64,000 bases of DNA from Panicum virgatum (taxonomy: Eukaryota > Streptophyta > Magnoliopsida > Poales > Poaceae), in NCBI RefSeq assembly GCF_016808335.1, contig NC_053138.1, forward strand, positions 57,442,951-57,506,950, written 5' to 3'. Numbering within the stretch: position 1 is the first letter of the stretch; every line of letters starts with the position of its first letter. Below are positions 24,135 through 34,408 of this stretch, in pieces. The notes beneath the pieces are model-generated. The model was given only the letters and a program-made list of their open reading frames with translations. It had not been told where the DNA came from and did no database searches. Position numbers and translations under genes: made by a program.

Positions 24135-26022
24135 TGATAAAAAAAAAGGAATAAGTCCATTTTTGACCGCTTAATTATTGGGTTTGTCCAACTTTAACCC
24201 CCAACTACAAAACCGGACACAATGGACACCCTAAATTGTAATACCGTGCAACTTTGGCACCTGTGCTCATTTTCAGTGATTTTGCGCTGATGTGGCGGCG
24301 GTTTTGGACACGTGGTGCTGACGTGGCGGACAGAGGGAGGGACTCAGAGAGAGAGAGGGAGCAGAGCAGAGCCATTGCCGCCACCGCCGCGTCCGCCGCC
24401 CGCACGCTCGCGCCACCGCCGTCGAGGCCGGTTCCTGTAGCTCCTCCCCGATCTGCCCGGCCTCTGCTCCTGCTCCCGAGCGTCGCGTACCTCCAGCCGC
24501 GTGCAGGCGTGCGCGCCCCCACCTGGTCCTCCTCCTGCACGCCGTCGTATGCGCCACCGCCACACGTCCTGCACACGCCCGTGCGCCACCGCTCCTGGCA
24601 GTGCTGCCGGCTACTGCGCCGCTGGGCCCCAGGCCCCTGCTGCCGTTGGACCAGCTGCCCGCGCCGCTAGACCCCTGCGTGCTACCGGCGCTGCTCCGGC
24701 TGACCGCCGCCGCGCTTGCCACCGTAGCTGCCCGATAGAGTGGACGCCACCTGCTCCTATGCCCGCAGGAGGAATGAGAGGAGTGGAGGTGCAGGGGACG
24801 AGGCGGCCCCATGGAGGAGCAGGAGCCGATGGATCTTGCCGCGCGGGGTGCCGGGCGGGAGGAAGAGGCACGCCAGACGCTGCTCTGCTCTGCCTCGCTC
24901 CTTCGTCGCACGCCGCCACTACGCCCTCAAATCCGCCATGGCAGAGGACACCATGGCGGCAGCGGCAGGTAGGGACGCCGTGGCCAGCGGCACGGCAAAG
25001 TTGGGGAAGGCCCCGCTCTTGAGGTGCTCGGAGCTGTCCGCGACGCGTTGGACGCGGAGAAGGTGGCGGAGCAGAGCACGCAGCAAGCCTGGCCATCTTG
25101 GGTGGCGCCCCGGCGGCCGGCGGCGGCAAGAGGACGGGATCCAGGTGCGCCCAGTACAGGCGCCCTTCCCCTTCACCGCCTTGGTCCGCACCCACACTAG
25201 AGAATGCCGCGGCGGAGCGTGCGCGTGCCGGCGGCGAGCGCGTCGCGGCACGGACGCCCTCAAGCCCAGCACTCCTGCCGCGGCGGGCCCCAAACCCGCT
25301 GCCACAGCTGCCAGGCAGACCGGGGAGGAGCGCGAGGAGAAGGAGGACCCGCCGACGCGCCCGCCAGAGGCGGCCAGCGCCGCGGCGTGCGGCCCGGCGG
25401 ACGACGCTGCGGTGAGCAGCGAGCCGGCCAGGAGGAGCGCGAGCGCGGGCCGCTTGAGCACCGCGAGCGCGTCGAGCGTGGACCTCATGAGCGCGTTGAG
25501 GGCGAGGAGCGGCTGGGTACGCGCCGGCTCCCCTTCCTCCTCCTGCCTCGCGGCGGGGGGCGGGAGGCGGCGGTGGACGCGGAGGGTGGGCAGGTGCGCG
25601 GGCCTGAGGAGGAGGAGGAGGTGGAGGCCGGGGCGGGCGCGGGAGCAGGGAGGACAGGAGGCGTGTGGCCTCGAGGAGGGAGGCGGCGGCCATCATCGGC
25701 GGCGCGCGGCGTTCGGCGAGCACGGCGGGGCCTCGTCGGCCGCAGGGGCGGCGCGCGCGAGGAGACAGCACGCTCTGCACCCTCTCTTTGAGTCTCTCCC
25801 CCTCTCCCCCCAATGGCACGTGGGCCTCGGGCCCCACCTGACGGCCATCTCAGCGCCACGTGTCCAAAACCGCCACCACGTCACCTCAAAACCACCGAAA
25901 ACGAACACAGGTGCCAAAGTTGCACGGTATTACAACTTAGGGTGTCTATTGTGTCTGGTTTTGTAGTTAAGTTGGACAAACCCAATAGTTGAGAGGTCAA
26001 AAATAGATTTTTTCCTAAAGAA
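24135..26022. mobile_element. Pack-MULE (Mutator-like, non-autonomous)
   Basis: Long terminal inverted repeats of about 185 bp (24135-24328 and about 25840-26022) share tattttttgacc, gggtttgtccaactt, acaatggacaccctaa, aataccgtgcaactttggca and ggcggttttggacacgtgg. The sequence ataaagcagagtt flanks both sides (24122-24134 and 26023-26035), which covers a 9-bp Mutator-type target duplication. The interior (24340-25835) is very GC-rich, has open frames on both strands and no transposase. It holds at least one gene-like fragment. Confidence 0.85.
25290..25705 (-). pseudogene. Captured gene fragment inside Pack-MULE (chloroplast-protein-like, possibly DUF1517)
   Basis: On the minus strand one phase starts MAAASLLEATRLLSSLLPRP, a Ser/Ala/Arg/Pro-rich start like a plastid transit peptide. 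A second phase continues with STLDALAVLKRPALALLLAG, a hydrophobic run, then AASGGRVGGSSFSSRSSP. The SGGRxGGSSFSSR motif resembles plant DUF1517 proteins; this is from memory and unconfirmed. The two parts are in different phases, so the fragment is not a working gene. Confidence 0.4.
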
Positions 26023-26035
26023 ATAAAGCAGAGTT

Positions 26036-27120
26036 ATCTCTTTTTTTTCTAAAAAAAAGTTGGTGGTGGGCACCTCTCACCTCCCTTGCATTATTGGACC
26101 CCTGGCCCTACGTCCCTTCACATGCCCGGCCGTGACACACGAAAGGACTTTGGCAAAGCATCGCTCCTGTATGCACATGGTGGATGTCGGAGGAGATAAA
26201 GCAAGTTGAGATGGTGATGGGCACATGGTGGATGTCGGGGCCGTGCTATGCGCCGTTGACTCCAAGTCCACCACCATCTCATGGTGTGTACTATTTTTTT
26301 TTGAAGGAAATTCATGGTGTGTATTATTGGAGGATAAGCAGCAATCCCGCCTGTGCTTGCTCGCTGCCTATTATCTGCTCAGTTGCACTGACGATGCAGT
26401 TAGGCACTGTTTAGTTGAAACGCAAATTTTTTTTGAAAGAATCTTGTTAATTTGAAGTACTAAATGAAGTTTATTTATAAAACTTTTTGCACAAATGGGT
26501 TATAAATTGTGAGACGAATCTAATGATAATAATTAATTCATGATTAATCTATAATCAGCGGATGTTTACTGTAGCATTACTGTTGCAAATTATAGATTAA
26601 ATAGGCTCATTAGATTCGTCTTGCGATTTACGGCCCATCCATGCAAAATTTTTTGTAAATAGACTTCATTTAGTACTCCATGTATATATCGAAACATTCG
26701 ATGTGACGTTTTTTCGTGTTTACGGAGTTTATGGGGTGGAAACTAAACGGGGCTTATTGCCTCGATCTTCAACTATAAACTCACATCTCTAGTGCGCAAC
26801 TTCACTGCAAGTTCCATAATCACCGGTACGATCTGACGAGTCTGAAGTCGACTGTGGCCAGTTTCACGGCAAGTTCAGATGGCCACACATGGTGGATCGA
26901 TGCATGGGCCACACTGCACGCAGTTGACTCCAAGTCCACCATCTCATGCCGTATTGGAGGATAAGCGCAATCCCGCTTGTCCTTGCTGGCTGACCATCTC
27001 CGCTTGCATACATGCAACTCGATTGCATATTGTATCACTATCTAGTAGGTACCGTGATGATGCATTCTTAGCTTGTTCCACATCTTACCTTACGATTCGC
27101 GGCCAATTCTGAGGCCTGAG
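26036..27120. repeat. Imperfect direct duplication either side of a MITE
   Basis: A segment near 26220-26375 (gcacatggtggatg ... gttgactccaagtccaccac ... ggaggataagcagcaatcccgc) recurs near 26880-26990 (acacatggtggatc ... gttgactccaagtccaccat ... ggaggataagcgcaatcccgc). The first copy has a small insertion with a repeated catggtgtgta. No gene is visible between them apart from the MITE. Confidence 0.65.
26403..26753. mobile_element. Tourist-like MITE
   Basis: This 351-bp element has ends GGCACTGTTTAGTTGAAA and, reversed, GCCCCGTTTAGTTTCC, flanked by TTA at 26400-26402 and 26754-26756. The interior shares the gacgaatctaatga / tcattagattcgtc pair with the MITE at 11954. Confidence 0.8.
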
Positions 27121-28737
27121 AAGCAGGCCACGTCGCCATCTTTTCCCGGCCGTCGGATCGGGCGCGCGAGCGGCCCGGATCTCGCGTTTTTCAGTCATTT
27201 TGCATAAAAGTCCTCGAACTTTCTCGAAATACAACCCGCCGTCCACTCCCCTCTCTCAAATTTGTTTTCGAATAAGCTCCTAAAGTTTTCTGAAATCAAC
27301 CCGCAGTCCACGCCACACCTCCTGCCGGCCACCGCCGCGCGCCCCACGAGCCGCCCGCCGCCCGCCAAGCCCCGCGAGGCCTCGCCCGCCCCCAGCCCGA
27401 GCTCACGGGAGAGAGAGAGGAGGGACAGCGGGGGCAGAGGAGCGTAGGCCAGCACGGCATCGTGCGTAGCCCTCGGCCGCGGCGAACTGCGCCGCGCGCC
27501 CCACAAGCCGAGTCGAGCTGCCAGCGTGCGCCACCTCGGCCGCCGGCGGATCCGCCGCGCCCGCCGCACGCATCCGTGCTCATGGCCGCCGCCACGTCTT
27601 CGTGGTCCCCTTTAGGAGAAGATATAATTATTTGTGTTTCCTTGGCAATAGTGACATTGTTGTTCGATGATAACGGTAAGTCTAACCTTGATTACAAAGA
27701 TTGCAGCAGATATGATTTTGCTTCTCTTGCAAAAATGGTACAACAAAGATTTTAGTCTCTTGTTAATTTGCATTCATGCAATAAATTATTAATTCCTGCC
27801 TATGCAATTTAGTATGTCATGCATGGTTACATCATGAATTAATTGTTTCTTGCAAGGATGCTTTGACTGTGTCCATTCTTTCATGAAAAGAGACATCGCA
27901 AGATTGGAGATGACGAAGAGGCTGGTATATATTCATTTGCAAATTTGCAGTAAATGCACAACCATCTAGAGGAAACTTGAAACAGGTCTATGATTCATTG
28001 CTTGTATGCATGGAGTTTCTATTGGTTTGAACTTTAGAGTTGGTCTTTCACGCCATTTTATGAGATATGGTTATACTGAGAAACAATAGTTCGATCATGA
28101 AAAGTTCCACTTTGTAAGGTCGATTTCACATTTGAATTTGATGGGTGATGGATACAAATAGAATATGCCATAAAAATAGCAATGATCAATCATATGTAGA
28201 TCATGCTATTTATCTTATTAATTATATTGGACGTATGTCACCAAGATATATCGTGGACATATTTGTCAAGATACAAGCATTCAGGAGATATTTCTACAAT
28301 TGAAATTAGTTTACAAAACTTGATTTGTCTAATTTTCGTATATGGTATCAACATTTTTTCCTTGCAATGAATCCTATCACAAATATAATATTTCTGTATT
28401 TCAACCATTTGATCTATTCCATCATACATATGGTTAACATTTCTGAAACACTCTGCTTAAAGTAGGATTTTGTGGTCTACTCTGAATGATTACACCATGG
28501 AGAATTATGCTTTATGAATACTCTTAAATATACCAAGCATGGTTATAACACCTGAAGTTGCCCTATCAGAAATCATGCAATCAGTAAACATAAAAGATTA
28601 CAAATGATGAGAGCAGTCTGAAAATCTGAAACAATAAATATTATATGCACGAATTAAAGTTCGCATCAACTATAAACATACGTGCAAAATATAGTTCACA
28701 CACTGGTCATACGCGGCAACGCCGCGACCATTTCTAG
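27121..28737 (+). mobile_element. Helitron candidate with defined 3' end
   Basis: The 3' terminus has the hairpin cgcggcaacgccgcg at 28712-28726 followed by accatttCTAG and a host T at 28738, matching the terminus at 14749. The 5' end is not located; the left limit given is only where gene-like GC-rich sequence begins. That part (27190-27600) has open frames on both strands with no recognisable domain and may be captured host DNA. The AT-rich part 27750-28700 shows no gene. Confidence 0.5.
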
Positions 28738-28738
28738 T

Positions 28739-29464
28739 AAATCCTATTTGTGGTGCTCTGCTGGTACACCTTGAGATATATATACTTTTGGGGCCCAATT
28801 AGATCCTGATAGACTGGTAATAATGCCAGGCCTCGCGACCACTTGCTGTTCGTTTAAACATTAGTGGGCCAAGAACCTTACTAAGCTATAGTTCAATATT
28901 GCGCACACTATGAGCTCTTTCTGGTCCAAATCATGACATAGATGTGGACGTAGGATGGTCTGGAATCACACGTAGTTCCATTTGTCACGTTCTTGCCCTC
29001 CTGGGCAGTTGGGTTAAAACATAATTTCGCGTTACTTTTTTATCCGAATTCTCTTTAAATTTGAATGCTACACCCTTATATGCTAGCTTTTACATCACTG
29101 TTCCGATAAAATGGTCACAGCAGCGTTTACAGAGGACTTGGACAAGTCTCTTGTATTCCACGCAGCATAACTCTAGTTTCTCTTCCTTCTTCTTGATTCT
29201 TGTATAGAATAATCCAATCCTAAATTGTATTTGAAACTTTTGACAATAAAACCTAGCTCAGGAAAAAATGGTGTTAATTGGATTTGTTTGAAATTTATCT
29301 AGTTATGATTTATTTTCCAAACTAAGTACTGAATGAAATTATGGGATCCGTGCCGGTCAAACTAATTCAAGTTTGACCAAACTTATAGTAATTAGTATTA
29401 GCACTTATATCTCCAAATAAATTTATTATAAAAATATATTCTATAACTAATCTAATGGTACTTA
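28739..29464. other. Intergenic, no gene seen
   Basis: The DNA is moderately AT-rich with no long open frame or recognisable repeat. Confidence 0.5.
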
Positions 29465-29722
29465 CTCCCTCCTTTCACATTTATAAGGTATAGTGGAACA
29501 TGGTACGGTCTTCTAAACAACACTTTGATCATTTATTTATTATATATTATATCACTTATGGTTATAAACTTATAATCATTGTAAACTATATTTAATTACG
29601 AATCCAATCATATAAAATTTATATTATAAAAAATGAAAAAATAATAGTCAAATTATTGGTAAAAAGTGGGAAGATTTGAATCTTGGTATGCGTGTGTGCC
29701 TTATAATTGTTAAAGGAGGAAG
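29465..29722. mobile_element. Stowaway-like MITE
   Basis: Ends ctccctcctttcacatttat and, reversed, cttcctcctttaacaattat are flanked by TA (29463-29464 and 29723-29724). The 258-bp element is AT-rich and non-coding. Confidence 0.72.
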
Positions 29723-29724
29723 TA

Positions 29725-30560
29725 TTTTGTATTATAAATATTATTATTTCTTTATATAATCTTGGTCAAAGTTTAAATCGTTTGACTTCTCGAAAAGCTC
29801 ATTCTTTTGTGGATGGAGGAAGTAGAAATCAATTTGGATTCAAGCCTCTGTGTGTACGGAGTGGGGAAGCTAAGAGTGCGATTTCCTGTTCTGGGTCCTC
29901 TGTTCTTGTCACTAATCCGATCGGGTACAATTTCCTGTCCTGATCTGTGAAGCCTCGAATTCTCAGTCTTGACCTAAGTGACTCTTGAATGAGCGTCTGG
30001 ATTGGGGAGTAGGTATTTAAACGTAAGGGGTGGGCTACTGGGGGGATTTAGATGGCCTAGAACAAGAGTTTTGTGTCGCCGATTCAATTTGGCCTCTTTG
30101 TTTTGATCGCTGAATTAATTTCAGTATCTTCGTTTTTGCAACTCTGTCCGGGAGAGTCGCCATAGACTCTGACTTCCAAGTCCATGCCCGACCCCATGTC
30201 CCTCTAGCAATTCCTGAGTTAACCCACATGGTTCAGACCCCAATCGCGAAACCTTAATTCTTGCGCGCCGCATACATGTCCGTCTTCTGAGCAATGTATT
30301 GTGGTAAGCCATCCTCTCCATGAGCAGTGGTCAGCGAGGTTAGGTGCGTAGCGAGACAGGGCAGAGGCCGCAGGCACGTTCTACTCAATGTCTTGCTAGA
30401 GGGAAGGGGAGTCACACGCATCTTTCATACAACCGTATACATTTCAAGAGTTGCTTATTACTGAGTAAAACTTAGATCTTCACGTTATGCTACATAATGT
30501 ATGCATTGTCTTTTTACAGATTAAGTTTCGTCAACAACTCTCCAATTTGCTCAGCACATC
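29725..30560. other. Intergenic, no supported gene
   Basis: Only short open frames are present and none has a recognisable motif. The stretch has mid-range base composition and could be gene remnant or untranslated sequence; I cannot tell. Confidence 0.4.
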
Positions 30561-31775
30561 CATGATGGCTTCGCTGGCTCCCAGGCCGGGGGGCTCCGCC
30601 AACCACTCGGCATGACTTCGGCGACTCGTCTAGTTCCCATATTCGGGGGCTGGACACGACCTCGGCGATTCATCTAGTTCCCATGTTCGGGGGCTGGACG
30701 CGACCTCGGCGATTCATCTAGTTCCCATACTCGGGGGCCTGGACGCAACTTCGGCGGCTCATCTAGTTCCCGTGCTCGGGAGCTGGGCGCGACAGGATAC
30801 TCGACACGACTTCGGCGGCCCGTCTGGCCCCCCATGATTGGGGCTGGGCGCAGGAAACTTTTGGGAAGATACTTCAGTCATTTTTTCAGGGATTTTATTC
30901 CGAAAAAAGTGGCTCTAAATTTCTTCCCAAATCACATCATCGAACATGTTACTCTGAATATGCCACGATGTGTTGGACCCTTCTTTCCGAATTCTGAAAA
31001 TTCAGATACAAAGCTCGGGGGCTACGAGATACGTGTCATCAAAGATTTATTTTTAAAAATATTTGAAAGACATTTGATTAAATTCAAAATTTAAAATGGA
31101 CCATCAGTCCGAATTCTTCAATTCAACCTAAGGCTCGGGGGCTATTCCATATGGAGTGTGATTGTTGCGATTGTTCATCGCACTCCATAATAAAGATTTT
31201 CATCGAGGGCGTCAAGACTACTCGAGCAAGAGCACCATGCAGCCTCGGTACAGTTCAAGAAGTACTCGGAAGGCATGTTCTACGTAAAGTTCAGCAATTA
31301 CTCGATGACAGCTTCAGAAGTACTCGGAGACCTGCAACTACTCGGTTGCGAAAAGCTCGGGGGCTTGTCAGACTCGGGGGGCCACAGGATACCTGATGTG
31401 GCACGGTTCAGTACTAGATATGAGATGGGGCCTGTCTCATACCCATTCGTCATGTAACTAGTCGTATAGACTTAGAACTAGTCGGTATAGAAGGAAACCA
31501 CCCGAGTAGTACTCGGTGCAGACTCTTGGGCTCGTACCGATCTAGGATTTCATGTAACTCTGCTCCATATAAGGGCGGGCTGGGATTTCTCCATAGCATA
31601 GGCTCAGTCAAACGCACTCATCTACATCTAAAGCAATACAAACCATCCAATAAGACGTATGATATTACGCAACTCGCGACCCGAACCTGTTTAAATATTT
31701 GTGTTGCTTGCACCATCGTGTTCTTGATCTCGGCATCTTTCCACGATCATTCCTCTACCTAAGAGTATCTCTAGG
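30561..31775 (+). mobile_element. Remnant of a gypsy-type LTR element (internal tail plus LTR)
   Basis: About five tandem units of roughly 45 bp (30614 to about 30850: gac-tcggcgattcatctagttcc ... gggggctgga) lead into sequence with repeated aagctcgggggct motifs. The last of these abuts TGTCAGACTCGG at 31366, looking like a polypurine tract against an LTR start. The LTR-like part contains ctccatataagggcgggctgg (TATA-like) and ends indistinctly near 31775. No gag or pol is preserved, and a second LTR was not found. Confidence 0.6.
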
Positions 31776-33727
31776 TAAACGTGATGATAAAACATCGATA
31801 TAGTCCCAACGCAGCTGAGTAAGATAGTTTCTTGCGATTTATAGGGCTGCCACGTAAGGACGCAGCTGACTAAGTCCATGCAATTTATAAAGCTGCCACG
31901 TAAGAATTTTATTTGATGATGTGGCGAGACCATTAAAGAGGAGAGAGAAGGAATACAGAAACGGTGTCGATACGCGCTACGAGGAGCCAAGAAACCACCG
32001 GTTTCGCGTTGGCGCGAAACATCCCGTTTCCACCATTATGGGGCCCACGCTGCAGTGCTCGCCGCCGCAGTTAGATTGAACCCTCCGCCGCCCAGCACAA
32101 GCTCACTGGCGTCGTCAGCTCCCGCAAGATCTCTGCCGGCGCCCTGCTCGGTGTTCGCGCGCAGCCGCGCTGGCCCGCGAAGGTCCGTCGCCGCCGCTTG
32201 CCCGCAAGACCTCGAGTCCTCGACGCTGGCCGGTCGCGGGAGCCACGGCGCCGCTCGTCCCGTGGAGGTCCGCCGCCTTGCCTGCCCGCCCGGGACCTCG
32301 GCGCTGGCTGCGCTTGATATCCCAAGCCTAGAGCCCTTCCTGCTGGTGCCCTCTGTTGCTCGAGAAGAACAGCCGAACAGGATGGGGCTCGTAGGACAGA
32401 GAGCAGAAAGATTGGGAGAGGAGAGCAGTGGCCAGAATTCTTTTGGGGACCACATAGAGAAACGCTTGTGTTGGGTAGAGTAGTTTGGTGATAGAGTTTC
32501 TTGCTGATTTGGAAGCTATGGAAACTGCGAACTGATTTCAGGTTGGGACTGGCGTAAGAAGACAAAAAGATATGATTGCACTGACACAGAAACAAACGTG
32601 AGGCTTTCAAAAAGAATGGGGCACCTGCCCATGTGCGCAAGATATTGGCGGCAAACTGCAGCGAGGGCCGCGTTCCGGCCATCCCGGCCGCGGAATGAGC
32701 CGGCCAAAGGCCCCTACTCCATCTACACTCTCCTCAGGCCCGTTGAAGGCCATGTGCGAGATTAGCGATCGCACAGGGCCTCCAGAATTAGAGGGCTCCA
32801 AATTATTCTGTCAAAGTTCATAGCAGATAGTAGTTTAGAGCAGCAACAGCTCATGTCTGCTGGGACTAGAGGGAAATAAAACAACAGTGGCATATTGCCG
32901 GTTCCTTCCACGTAGGGGTGGTAATGGGCCATGGCCCTAATGGTCTCTTCATAATTCTACTTGGCCCTTAATTTTTATCTCAAAATAGAATAAGATTGGA
33001 GTCTGGTTCTTTTAAAGTCCGGCACTTAGATTATCTAGACAAAAAAATAAGACCTTTTACTACCCCTACTTCCACGCGAAGACACCGTCGCCGCCTTCAT
33101 TGGCTTCATTCAACCGACCGACATAAACATTGACACCGTACCACGCCATTGCCGAGGGCCTCCAGTTGTGTTTCGCACACGGGCCTCTAAATTCTAGAGA
33201 CGGCCCTGACTCTCCTCTCCGACTCCTAACCACCCAAAACAGACCCACCGCCCTGGGAACCCTTTGCTCACCGTGACTCTGTTCTTTCTATGCGCCGGCG
33301 GGCGGAAGGAAGAAGACGACGGCGGGAGGGATGCTGCGGCGAGGGATTTGGCTCGGGAACGTTTCAAATGGATCTTTGAGGTAGTTTTGATGCTGGTGGT
33401 GTGAGGAATTGGAGGGAGGTTGAGCGACAGCGACGAATTTGGCTGGAGAAGCAGGCTCGGCCGAAAAGGGGAAGAAGAGCGGGAGAGGATGAGATCGACC
33501 GATGGGCATGGTATTTATTTGAATCCTTACCGCCCCGGTCTCCACCGTCTCATGCTTGCATGCCTGCTCGTGTCCCTGCTCCAAATCGACGCGTGTCATA
33601 GTGGAAATCTCCCGCCGGAGATCTGAATGTTTCTGAATTGAGCGATGTACTGCGCTTCATCCTCTGAACCAGCAAATTGGAAGACCCCCCCCCCAAACTT
33701 TTTTTACTCTCAATTTCATGTACAAAC
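31776..33727. other. Intergenic with short repeats, no supported gene
   Basis: Near 31809-31910 a roughly 50-bp unit (cgcagctga-taag ... atttata-agctgccacgtaag) is repeated twice in tandem. From 32040 to 32480 the DNA is GC-rich with open frames in several phases on both strands, none with a recognisable domain. The stretch 33060-33600 has short minus-strand frames only. I see nothing else that I can assign. Confidence 0.35.
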
Positions 33728-34270
33728 TGTCGGCGCCAATCTAGGGCCAATACGCAAATGCGCTTGATCGCGCGGTGAGCGACGGCACAATTGCAGCGCC
33801 GATGCTCAGACCGGTTCGCCGGTGTAGAACGACGAAATCCGACGAACGCTCGCCCGGGAGGGACCCGTCAGGGCAAGCTCGCGTAGGGTTGTTCTAGGAT
33901 CGGCAGGCCTCCTAGAACGCCTTCAGACGTCACGGAGACGAAGGAAGAACAGTAGAAAAAGAGTTGGAAGGAGCTAGGGTTTGGAGATAAAAATAGAAAC
34001 AATAAAGAAAAGTAATGTATTGATGTGTTTTTTGATCGATTGGATGTTTCAATCGACCGTGGCCCTTTATATTTATAGGGTGGGTGGACTTGTCCCGCAA
34101 GAAATCCTATTACAAGATCTAAATCTATGAAAATATCTAGTTGTACTTGGACTCTGCTTGGACCGGTCGGCTCCTGCCGGATCGGCTACATCGTCACAGA
34201 CCTGTCAGACCGCTTGGGGCGACCGGTCAGACCGGTTGGTCTAGTCTACTGCCAATTTTGGTCGTCAACA
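33728..34270 (-). repeat. 3' LTR of gag-only element
   Basis: It starts TGTCGGCGCC and ends gtcgtcaaca. A minus-strand TATA-like box (CTATAAATATAAAGGG) lies near 34064-34079. It contains a gaccggtcagaccggttgg motif near its end. It is 28 bp shorter than the 5' LTR, mainly through loss of repeated accggtcagac-type sequence near 33810. Confidence 0.9.
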
Positions 34271-34408
34271 TATGCCCCCCTGTTCTTTGGCAAAACTTGC
34301 GTGCCAAAAAACACTCTTCTAGACCAAAATTGTCTAAGGACGATGATTAACGTCACATCGGCCATTTTTTGTGCTAAGGGCAATAAATAATTATTGGCCA
34401 TATCTTGC

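Noticed and set aside
24254..25966. Two frames of about 400 aa on opposite strands in the Pack-MULE
   Set aside because: Both are Arg/Ala/Pro-rich products of GC-rich DNA and run across the terminal repeats; only the plastid-protein-like segment has recognisable content.
32071..32682. 203-aa minus-strand frame
   Set aside because: It spans a composition boundary, has no domain and overlaps equally long frames on the other strand.
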